6,539 nt of DNA from CAZVJA01 sp964626885. Its GTDB lineage: Bacteria; Planctomycetota; Planctomycetia; Planctomycetales; Planctomycetaceae. Below are positions 1 through 5,305 of the stretch, one piece after another (within the stretch, counting starts at the first letter, position 1; the number at the start of each line of letters is the position of its first letter). The translations under genes and the position numbers were made by a program. The notes under the pieces are model-generated. The model had not been told where the DNA came from. It saw only the letters and a program-made list of their open reading frames with translations, and made no database searches. Location: assembly GCA_964626885.1 (NCBI GenBank), contig CAZVJA010000267.1:1-6539 (forward strand), read 5' to 3'.

Positions 1-771
1 GATGAGGAAGTAGCTGCAGATGCCGACCAGTTCCCAGAAGACGAACACCATGAAGATGTTCCCGGCGATCACCAGCCCGAGCATCGAAAAGCAGAAGAGG
101 GACATGTAGGCGAAGAAGCGGTAAAACCGCCCCGGCCGATGCAGGTGCCCGCCGCTGGAGACGTGGACCTGATGGTCAACGTAGTCCTCGGTCAGCTCTT
201 CACCCATGTAGCCGATCGCGAAGACGTGAATGCAGGTGGCGATCAACGTCACCATCACGAACATCACGAGCGTGAGGCTGTCGATGTAGTAATCGAGCGA
301 AACCCTCAGCGAGCCGAATTCCGCCAGCGTGTAATACGTTCCGTTAAAGGCGGCGCTGGCGGGGATGTGCCCCGAGGCAGCCTGGTCCGTGACACGCGTC
401 CGTCCCGCCGCTTCTTCCGGATGAGGCTTAGCATCGCCCGATTCCGCCGGAGGATGCGAGGCTGCTCTCGATTTCTCGACATCGTCGAGCACGCTGTGAT
501 GCGCAGCGCCGCCATGTTCCCCCTCGTGATGCTCCGCGCTGCCGAACGAGGTGAAATGCGTCGCTCGCTTCCAGGTAACAAGGGCATACGTGCTGCAACA
601 GAACCCGGCGAAGATGCAGAAGACCGCGAGATAAGCCGCCTTCTTGCTGAGACGGGTGTCCCAATAGCCCGCGAAGATCTCGATCGCAAAACCGGCCAGT
701 GGCAGCAGCCACGCGAACATGAGCAGCCCCTTCAGCAATGCGCCGGTCGATTGGTAGGTTGCAGGGTCCAT
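1..771 (-). CDS. nuoL: NADH-quinone oxidoreductase subunit L (NuoL), N-terminal 257 residues, cut by window edge
   Basis: NuoL is the distal antiporter-like proton-pumping subunit in the membrane arm of complex I. The frame is open from ATG at 771 to base 1. Hydrophobic segments lie near residues 12-33, 46-65, 165-189 and 219-240. The family signature FWELVGICSYFLI fills residues 245-257 and contains the conserved membrane glutamate, E247. The YRFFAYMSLF stretch (217-226) also matches the family. Two insertions are visible against my memory of E. coli NuoL: a His/Ala/Glu-rich loop at about residues 77-142, and a shorter His-containing loop at about 194-214 (DHQVH, HLH). By the family's topology the first should be periplasmic and the second cytoplasmic. 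The gene starts 80 bases after nuoK. No clear Shine-Dalgarno precedes the ATG, so the start rests on the position of the first helix. The full protein would probably exceed the roughly 610 residues of E. coli NuoL. Confidence 0.96.
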   Translation of the reverse strand, partial: MDPATYQSTGALLKGLLMFAWLLPLAGFAIEIFAGYWDTRLSKKAAYLAVFCIFAGFCCSTYALVTWKRATHFTSFGSAEHHEGEHGGAAHHSVLDDVEKSRAASHPPAESGDAKPHPEEAAGRTRVTDQAASGHIPASAAFNGTYYTLAEFGSLRVSLDYYIDSLTLVMFVMVTLIATCIHVFAIGYMGEELTEDYVDHQVHVSSGGHLHRPGRFYRFFAYMSLFCFSMLGLVIAGNIFMVFVFWELVGICSYFLI

Positions 772-776
772 ATTGA

Positions 777-804
777 TTAGCCGTCAGCAATCAGCGTTCA
801 GCAA
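777..804 (-). repeat. heptanucleotide tandem repeat in the nuoK-nuoL gap
   Basis: Read on the minus strand, four 7-base units follow one another directly: TTGCTGA, ACGCTGA, TTGCTGA and CGGCTAA (consensus NNGCTRA). The last unit ends 5 bases before the nuoL start codon. The same 80-base gap also holds a small inverted repeat, CGGAA/TTCCG at 827-831 and 839-843, with a 7-base loop. The units occupy the place where a Shine-Dalgarno would be expected, and none resembles one. They look like the heptameric short tandem repeats seen between genes in some bacteria. Any function here is unknown. Confidence 0.7.
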
Positions 805-851
805 GATGAGGTCCGTGGTTCAAATTCGGAAATTCACATTCCGTAACGCCA

Positions 852-1163
852 TCACCCCTTCAACTCGTCCCCCCGGTCGACGTCGATCGACAGGTGGTTG
901 TTGTAGAAACTCAAAGCGATGGCCAATGCCACTGCCGCCTCTGCCGCTGCGAGGACGATGACGAACAGCGAGATCACCTGCCCGTCGATCCCCAGCGGGG
1001 TGTAATGCGAAAACGCCACGAAGTTAATATTCGCGCCGTTGAGAACCAGTTCCACGCCCATCAGCACGCCGATGCCGTTCCGCTTGGTCGTCATGCAGAG
1101 CACGCCGCACACAAACAAGATCGCTCCAACGAGCAGGTAGGCTTTCAAATCAACACTGTCCAT
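852..1163 (-). CDS. nuoK: NADH-quinone oxidoreductase subunit K (NuoK)
   Basis: NuoK is a small three-helix subunit of the complex I membrane arm (homologous to mitochondrial ND4L and Mrp antiporter MrpC) that forms part of the proton path beside NuoJ. The 103-residue length is typical of the family. Helices lie at about residues 8-24, 30-52 and 62-86. The two membrane glutamates characteristic of NuoK are present: E38 in GVELVLNGANINF and E75 in LAAAEAAVALAIALSFY. The tail after residue 88 is short and charged. The ATG at 1163 follows the nuoJ stop by 15 bases, and the gap offers only a weak purine-rich ribosome site (GAGACGGAAACC on the minus strand). It is co-oriented and closely packed with nuoJ, so it is almost certainly co-transcribed. 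Confidence 0.97.
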   Translation of the reverse strand: MDSVDLKAYLLVGAILFVCGVLCMTTKRNGIGVLMGVELVLNGANINFVAFSHYTPLGIDGQVISLFVIVLAAAEAAVALAIALSFYNNHLSIDVDRGDELKG

Positions 1164-1178
1164 GGTTTCCGTCTCTTT

Positions 1179-1820
1179 TCAGGTGGACTGACCCGACCTC
1201 CCTTGCGAGGAAGGATCGACCCGACGCTTGGCCCGTGCCAGATAGGCGGCACCGACCAGAACCACCAGCAGATGCACCGACACAATTTCAAACGGCAGCA
1301 GATAGCCGCTGCTCAAGCTCTTCGTATCGCGGGCGCCGAGATCTTCCGGGCTGATGCCGATCAGCTTCAGGCCGATCGGCCGGGCCGTTGAACCTTCCGC
1401 CGGTCGATGAGCCCCGCTGGCCCGCGCGAGCCCCTCCGGCCCTTCAATCTTCTGCAGACTGAGGGAGGCGCCGTCCCAGTCGACCGCGTAAACTGTCGAG
1501 ACAATCATCCCCAGGAAAAGCGCCCCGATTCCAGCCGCCATAAAACCCTCTGCGGGCGAAGTCTTGATTCGCACGTAGGGACCGCTCGCGGTGAGCATCA
1601 CACCGAAGATCAGCAGCACGACCGTACCGCCGACATAAATCAACAATTGCGCCGCCCCGACGAAGTCGGCATGCAGCAGAAAGAACAGCCCCGCCGTCGA
1701 GCCGAGCGCCACGATCAACCAGAAAGCCATGCGAACCACGTTCTGGCTGATGACGACCGCCACCGCCCCGCCGCAGGCACCGAGTGCATATAAGAGGAAG
1801 AGGAGCTGCGAGATCGTCAT
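1179..1820 (-). CDS. nuoJ: NADH-quinone oxidoreductase subunit J (NuoJ)
   Basis: NuoJ is the membrane subunit of complex I homologous to ND6; its third helix carries the pi-bulge thought to couple quinone chemistry to proton movement. The 213-residue product has five predicted helices, near residues 4-25, 29-50, 53-77, 92-113 and 173-196. The family core FVGAAQLLIYVGGTVVLLIF spans 53-72, with the bulge-region tyrosine at Y62 followed by VGG. A polar loop at about 119-168, between helices 4 and 5, makes it longer than E. coli NuoJ (184 residues), as does a Ser/Gln/Gly-rich tail after 198. The ATG overlaps the nuoH stop as ATGA, which points to translational coupling. No nuoI gene separates it from nuoH. 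Confidence 0.96.
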   Translation of the reverse strand: MTISQLLFLLYALGACGGAVAVVISQNVVRMAFWLIVALGSTAGLFFLLHADFVGAAQLLIYVGGTVVLLIFGVMLTASGPYVRIKTSPAEGFMAAGIGALFLGMIVSTVYAVDWDGASLSLQKIEGPEGLARASGAHRPAEGSTARPIGLKLIGISPEDLGARDTKSLSSGYLLPFEIVSVHLLVVLVGAAYLARAKRRVDPSSQGRSGQST

Positions 1821-3184
1821 TGGGCTCCCCCTTCCGTACCCGACGCGCCTTCTTTGCGATCGACACTGGCCGACAAGCCGCCGGCGACATTCGACTGAGA
1901 CCGGGTCATCCCGACTGCAACCTTCTTCGATAAACCGCCGGAGGTGCTGACAGCCGCCCGCGGCGTCCTTTCACCAAGAGGCTTCGACAATTCCAACAAG
2001 GTCGTGCGGCCGAGGGTCATTCCAAGAACGAGCGGCCAGAGAACCGCCCCCAGAAACAGGAAGCAGCTGATCGGCACCAGATATTTCAGACAGGTCATCA
2101 TCACCTGATCGATCCGAAGCCGGGGCAACGTCCACCGCACCCAGATCTGCACGCAGACCAGCAAGCCCGCCTTGAGACAGAGAACAAGCAGTCCGACAAC
2201 ATTCGCAAGGTAACTGGCCGGAACAAAGCCTTCCGCCCCAACAGCCGAAGCTCGCATTTCCAGCAAACCGGCGTCAATCGGCCCGATTCCCGTGTTCCAG
2301 CCTCCCAGAAACAGCAGGGCCGCCACGGCACTCACCAGGAACATGCTGGCATATTCCGCCAAAAAGAAGAACGACCAGCGCATCCCGCTGTATTCGGTGT
2401 GGAAGCCGCCGACGAGCTCGCTCTCTGCCTCCGCCAAGTCGAACGGGGCTCGCTTGCAGCCCGCGGTCGCCACCGTGAAGTAAACGAAAAACGCAATGAA
2501 CGTAAACGGATCGTGAAACACCATCCAGTTGAGGAACCAACCCGACTGCATCTGGCCGACTTCACCCAGGTTGAGCGTCCCGAGAGCCAGCACCGGCACC
2601 AGCGCGCTGATCGCCAGCGGGATTTCGTAACTGACCATCTGGGCCGCTTCGCGCATTCCGCCGAACAGCGACCACTTTGAGCCGCTGGAGTAGCCCGCGA
2701 GAATGATGCCGAACACTTCCAGCGACAAAATCGCCAGCAACAGAAACAGGCCGACATCAGAAGCGACCGCCACCCAACCGTCGCTCATCGGAAGCACCAT
2801 AAATGCTCCGAAAGACGCGACGCAAACCATAAACGGGGCGAGACGGAAAAGCATCGCATCGGCCGCGTCCGGAACGAGGTCTTCTTTCTGAATCAGCTTG
2901 ATGCCGTCCGCGAGACTTTGCAGCCAGCCGAATTTTCCGCCGACGCGCGTCGGTCCGAGACGATCCTGAATGCGTCCCGAGACTTTCCGCTCCGCCCAGA
3001 TGAAGAAGAACGGCGCGATGCCGAACAAAGCAAACAGCAACGCGGCGTGGATCACGGCCGCAATGATCATCGCCGCCGTGGCACTGATCTCACAGTTGAA
3101 TACAGGGACGCGCGCTCCCGTGAAGAAATCTCCAAGAGAGCTGGCAGCAAACATGGCACCCATGGTCTCTGACCCGTCGTCCAT
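1817..3184 (-). CDS. nuoH: NADH-quinone oxidoreductase subunit H (NuoH)
   Basis: NuoH (ND1 homologue) anchors the peripheral arm of complex I and forms much of the quinone-binding channel. From the ATG at 3184 the product has 455 residues. The hallmark loops are intact: AERKVSGRIQDRLGPTRVG at about residues 64-82, LQSLADGIKLIQKEDLVP at 88-105, REAAQMVSYEIPL at 178-190, the acidic AEAESELVGGFHTEYSGM loop at 251-268, and WVRWTLPRLRIDQVM near 348-362. About eight hydrophobic helices surround them. The protein is longer than E. coli NuoH (about 325) because of some 35 residues before the first helix, an insertion near 297-325, and a Ser/Gly/Lys-rich C-terminal tail of about 60 residues. The frame stays open upstream to an ATG at 3463, but that part is Arg-rich and unlike the family. 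ATGs at 3163 and 3154 are alternative starts, and no ribosome site decides between them. Confidence 0.96.
   Translation of the reverse strand: MDDGSETMGAMFAASSLGDFFTGARVPVFNCEISATAAMIIAAVIHAALLFALFGIAPFFFIWAERKVSGRIQDRLGPTRVGGKFGWLQSLADGIKLIQKEDLVPDAADAMLFRLAPFMVCVASFGAFMVLPMSDGWVAVASDVGLFLLLAILSLEVFGIILAGYSSGSKWSLFGGMREAAQMVSYEIPLAISALVPVLALGTLNLGEVGQMQSGWFLNWMVFHDPFTFIAFFVYFTVATAGCKRAPFDLAEAESELVGGFHTEYSGMRWSFFFLAEYASMFLVSAVAALLFLGGWNTGIGPIDAGLLEMRASAVGAEGFVPASYLANVVGLLVLCLKAGLLVCVQIWVRWTLPRLRIDQVMMTCLKYLVPISCFLFLGAVLWPLVLGMTLGRTTLLELSKPLGERTPRAAVSTSGGLSKKVAVGMTRSQSNVAGGLSASVDRKEGASGTEGGAQ
1825..1831 (-). promoter_or_regulatory. ribosome binding site of nuoJ inside the nuoH 3' end
   Basis: On the minus strand GGGGGAG lies 4 bases upstream of the nuoJ ATG at 1820, within the last codons of nuoH. 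It supports the start chosen for nuoJ and would let ribosomes finishing nuoH reinitiate. It is the clearest Shine-Dalgarno in the nuo part of the window. Confidence 0.65.
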
Positions 3185-3325
3185 TCCGTGCGGCTCGTGC
3201 ACAAAGCCTTCGCCGCGCCCCGCCGTACGTTCCACGAACGGCTGTGTCGTTCGGCTCCGATCATGGAGCACGATTATCGGGTTTCCTCCCGAACCAAGCC
3301 TGGAACGAGAGCGCGATTGCAACCA

Positions 3326-3340
3326 CGTAAATTCTTTACG
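3326..3340. promoter_or_regulatory. 15-base dyad upstream of nuoH, possible operator
   Basis: CGTAAA-TTC-TTTACG is a perfect 6-base inverted repeat around a 3-base spacer. It lies about 140 bases upstream of the preferred nuoH start and about 25 bases downstream of the transcription start expected from the candidate promoter at 3371-3399. That position would suit a repressor site, but no regulator is linked to it and one such dyad could arise by chance. Confidence 0.35.
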
Positions 3341-3370
3341 AAGCCACAACTTACCCGCAAGAAAGGGTGA

Positions 3371-3399
3371 ACTATGCCACATCGCGCACGGGGATTCAA
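3371..3399 (-). promoter_or_regulatory. candidate sigma70-type promoter for the nuoHJKL operon
   Basis: On the minus strand TTGAAT (3399-3394, 4 of 6 matches to the -35 consensus) is followed after 17 bases by CATAGT (3376-3371, 4 of 6 matches to the -10). It faces nuoH and would give a leader of roughly 180 bases to the ATG at 3184. If it is used, the longest upstream ATG (3463) cannot be on this transcript. The match is moderate and found by eye. Confidence 0.3.
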
Positions 3400-3774
3400 G
3401 GGACCGGCGCGGCAAATCCACCAGACTTCCAACGTCCAAGCGAGTCTCGAAAATGAGAATCACGCTCGGGATCGAAATCGAGCGCCGAATGCCGGCGGAG
3501 AACTCCGGTCAGGAAAAGTGGGCAAGCCCCCGACAGCGGTACAGCACGAGGTTCCATCATGCGGATTTTGCACCGTGACTCCTCTGCACTTTACGCATGC
3601 CGTCGCCCGTGATCCTTCCTTCTCGCCACTCTTGCTCTGTTTGGCACGGGGAATGCAACTCTTTCCGAATAAGACGAAAACACGGGGCCAAACCCCAATC
3701 CTGTTGACGCGGTGCAACAAAACACCGGCAACATGTTTCCTTTCGGCAACACTTTCCCCGGAAACGACGAGACC

Positions 3775-4113
3775 ATGAACCCGCTTCGCTCGGACATACA
3801 GACCTCTCCGCGAATCGGCATATGGCTGCGCCTGGGGACAGGCATGATCCTCCTCCTCTGCTGGTGCTCCCGCGACCTTCGGGCCAGCGACTGGATTTAT
3901 CGTCGGAGCTATTTCAGCCACGATATTCCGCTGGAAAAGTCGGGCTTCGAATCATTCCCCGAAAGCCGATCGGCTTATCGTCGAGCCTACGTGAACCCCG
4001 GTCCCGGCTTCGCGGTCCGCGGCGGATACCGCATCAACCGCATCTTCCTCAACGACCACAACAGCTCCGACCTGACCGTCATTCGCGAAAACTGGTTCCA
4101 GGTCCGGCCGTAA
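3775..4113 (+). CDS. small predicted exported protein, function unknown
   Basis: This encodes 112 residues from the ATG at 3775. An N-terminal basic stretch is followed by a hydrophobic core (about residues 15-30, containing GMILLLCWC) and a plausible signal-peptidase site near LRA-S at 35-37. The mature part, about 75 residues, is rich in Tyr, Arg, Ser and Asn. It includes DWIYRRSYFSHDI, SAYRRAYVNPGPGFAVRGGY and a terminal NSSDLTVIRENWFQVRP. These phrases look conserved rather than random, and I associate similar ones with uncharacterised planctomycete proteins; that is recollection, not a search. The two cysteines in the signal core do not form a proper lipobox. The frame also has an ATG at 3712, but the one at 3775 gives a more usual signal peptide. 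It is divergent from nuoH and convergent with the membrane-protein gene that ends 30 bases downstream. Confidence 0.68.
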   Translation: MNPLRSDIQTSPRIGIWLRLGTGMILLLCWCSRDLRASDWIYRRSYFSHDIPLEKSGFESFPESRSAYRRAYVNPGPGFAVRGGYRINRIFLNDHNSSDLTVIRENWFQVRP

Positions 4114-4143
4114 GAACCATCGACTTTGAGACTGCCCTCGCAG

Positions 4144-4731
4144 CTACGACGCTGCAATATTCGACGGCGGCCCAGACGACGATCGCGCGAGCAACTTTCG
4201 GATTCCTGCTCCGAGATAAGCCCCCGCAAACGCGAAGACAAGCGCAAGCAGCGATGCGAACGTTTGCTTGGCAACGATGTTATACAAAGGGATCCACAAG
4301 CCGATCCCTAACGCCCACAACCATGGACGTGTCCGACCGATCGCCCCAAGGAGAGTGCTCGCCAACAGAATCGCGAGCGCAAGTATTCCGGTGTCATCCC
4401 AATTGGGACGGCTATCGACGAAGGCCGCGAACAGGCCCAAAGTGACGGAGATGGTCAATAAAATTTTGTGCACGGGAGAAATCCTCCGGACGTGAAAAGC
4501 GAGTGCAGCTCCCGCCGTCAGCAAGATTTGCCGCCAAAGCCACTTTTGTGCTTTGTTGCAGCCGAGCTTGGGAACAATCTCCGTCGTCCATTCTTCCCAC
4601 AAATCTCCAATCAACGGTTCGCGCCACTCGCGCGGCAACAGCGGCTCTAAAATTCGACGCGAACACCAACGCAGCCATCGAGGATCCCTGGGGTTCCCAT
4701 CCTTCGGTCGCGGATCTCCGGCAGAAGTCAT
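4144..4731 (-). CDS. PadR-linked integral membrane protein with permease-prefix-like N-terminal segment
   Basis: The product has 195 residues. The N-terminal cytoplasmic part (about 1-75) is basic and Trp-rich and holds RILEPLLPREWREPLIGDLW (27-46) followed by W-x-x-x repeats up to WLWRQ (64-68). This pattern resembles the 'permease prefix' domain (LLP..R...LGDL.EE..., then W.WRQ) that precedes MacB/FtsX-like ABC permeases encoded next to PadR regulators. No permease or ATPase follows here. Instead there are four predicted helices, at about 88-105, 114-131, 136-152 and 158-177, and a short polar tail. It overlaps padR as ATGA, and a good Shine-Dalgarno (GGGAG, 4743-4739, 7 bases away) fixes the start. 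I infer a sensor or partner role tied to the PadR protein; the biochemical function is unknown. Confidence 0.82.
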   Translation of the reverse strand: MTSAGDPRPKDGNPRDPRWLRWCSRRILEPLLPREWREPLIGDLWEEWTTEIVPKLGCNKAQKWLWRQILLTAGAALAFHVRRISPVHKILLTISVTLGLFAAFVDSRPNWDDTGILALAILLASTLLGAIGRTRPWLWALGIGLWIPLYNIVAKQTFASLLALVFAFAGAYLGAGIRKLLARSSSGPPSNIAAS

Positions 4732-5075
4732 CGGATCTCTCCCAGACGCCCCCGCGTTCCGCGCAATCCGTGTGACATGGCTTCAATGGCTTGCAGGGAT
4801 CGCTCAAGCGCAGCCATGCCCTGCGATTCAATGCGGAAGAATCGCTTCGCACGACCGTTGCGGACAACTCCGCCAGGTCTCTCAGCGGACTTCACGAATC
4901 CCTTCTTTTCCAGCCGATCGAGCGTTGCATAAACAGCACCGAGAGAAACAGACCGCACGGTCCTCTCTTCCAACTCACGGCGAACGGTCATTCCGTAGGC
5001 ATCGTCGCGCAAGCGGACAACCGCGAGCAGCACAAGCTGCTCAAACGATCCAAGAAACTCGTTGTCACCCATCAT
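4728..5075 (-). CDS. PadR-family transcriptional regulator
   Basis: This is a winged helix-turn-helix repressor of 115 residues, the length of the short PadR subfamily. The hallmark opening LGSFEQLVLLAVVRLRDDAYG spans about 8-28. The recognition helix is in RSVSLGAVYATLDRLEKKGF (41-60), the wing follows at about 64-80 with GRAKRFFRI, and a C-terminal helix at 84-100 should mediate dimerisation. PadR proteins generally repress their own operon and are released by a small molecule or a partner protein. The gene heads a two-gene operon with the overlapping membrane protein, and a palindrome overlaps its probable promoter. Two ATGs lie in tandem, at 5075 and 5072. The GGGAG at 5082-5078 is only 2 bases from the first but 5 from the second, so translation may start at 5072 and give 114 residues. 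The ligand cannot be told from sequence. Confidence 0.94.
   Translation of the reverse strand: MMGDNEFLGSFEQLVLLAVVRLRDDAYGMTVRRELEERTVRSVSLGAVYATLDRLEKKGFVKSAERPGGVVRNGRAKRFFRIESQGMAALERSLQAIEAMSHGLRGTRGRLGEIR
4739..4743 (-). promoter_or_regulatory. ribosome binding site of the membrane-protein gene
   Basis: GGGAG on the minus strand, 7 bases before the ATG at 4731 and inside the 3' end of padR. Together with the 4-base stop/start overlap it argues for coupled translation of the two genes. Confidence 0.6.
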
Positions 5076-5095
5076 CTCTCCCGGCGAATGCGGAA

Positions 5096-5112
5096 TTTAT
5101 ACAATGTATAAA
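5096..5112. promoter_or_regulatory. 17-base perfect palindrome, candidate PadR operator
   Basis: TTTATACA-A-TGTATAAA is an 8-base perfect inverted repeat around one central base, starting 21 bases upstream of the padR ATG. It is A+T-only apart from one C and one G, and stands out sharply from the G+C-rich surroundings. It covers the predicted -10 of padR. Known PadR operators contain ATGT/ACAT or TATAC/GTATA half-sites, which fits. Binding by this particular protein is inferred. Confidence 0.75.
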
Positions 5113-5131
5113 CTTATCCGCGGCTCGTCAA
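5103..5131 (-). promoter_or_regulatory. predicted promoter of the padR operon
   Basis: TTGACG on the minus strand (5131-5126, 5 of 6 matches to the -35) is followed after 17 bases by TACATT (5108-5103, 4 of 6 matches to the -10), which lies inside the palindrome. Alternatively TATACA, two bases nearer the -35, could serve with a 15-base spacer. Either way, a protein bound to the palindrome would block RNA polymerase. Confidence 0.5.
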
Positions 5132-5305
5132 TTCGCTCCGTAAGAAAAACTCTTTGTGATTCGTTACGAAGGACGAGGCCACATCTGCGGCGACTGCCCT
5201 GCCGCGCGGTCCAGGGATGGAATCCTCAGCGGGGAAGATTTAATGTAGGTCACGGATTGAGATGCACCCGTGGTCCCTTTGAAGAATCCCTCACGAGTAT
5301 CGAGT

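Larger units (their letters stand above)
3185..3774. other. long intergenic region between divergent nuoH and the small exported-protein gene
   Basis: No convincing gene lies in these 590 bases. Open frames cross it on both strands, but their products are Arg/Pro-rich and resemble no family I know. It should carry the promoters of both flanking genes. Visible elements are a candidate minus-strand promoter (3371-3399), a 15-base dyad (3326-3340), and an inverted repeat GGGG/CCCC at 3684-3687 and 3693-3696. A TTGACG hexamer on the plus strand (3704-3709) has no good -10 partner. Part of the segment next to nuoH could be coding if nuoH starts further upstream. Confidence 0.55.

Noticed and set aside
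139..780. Plus-strand open frame of 213 residues antisense to nuoL
   Set aside because: It mirrors the nuoL coding strand, is His/Arg/Glu-rich without motifs, and is the kind of shadow expected in G+C-rich DNA.
894..1793. Plus-strand open frames antisense to nuoK and nuoJ
   Set aside because: The products are charged, low-complexity sequences rich in Gln, His and Arg. The opposite frames are clear complex I subunits.
3185..3463. In-frame N-terminal extension of nuoH giving a 548-residue protein
   Set aside because: The extra 93 residues are Arg/Ser-rich with no helix or family similarity, and they contain the dyad and part of the candidate promoter region. A later ATG (3184, 3163 or 3154) gives a sensible NuoH N terminus.
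3684..3696. GGGG-CCAAA-CCCC inverted repeat as a terminator
   Set aside because: No gene ends nearby on either strand, and the stem is four pairs only. It is noted as intergenic structure.
3460..3921. Minus-strand open frame of 153 residues overlapping the small exported-protein gene
   Set aside because: Its composition is irregular with no recognisable motif, and it is antisense to a frame that has a signal peptide and patterned motifs.
4140..4155. GCAGC/GCTGC hairpin at the convergent gene ends as a bidirectional terminator
   Set aside because: The stem is only 5 bases, overlaps the stop region of the minus-strand gene, and has no T-rich run on either side.
5270..5305. Upstream ATG of the glycoside hydrolase, adding 12 residues
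   Set aside because: Starting at 5306 places a standard basic n-region and hydrophobic core directly at the N terminus. The 12 extra residues add nothing typical, although the longer form cannot be excluded.
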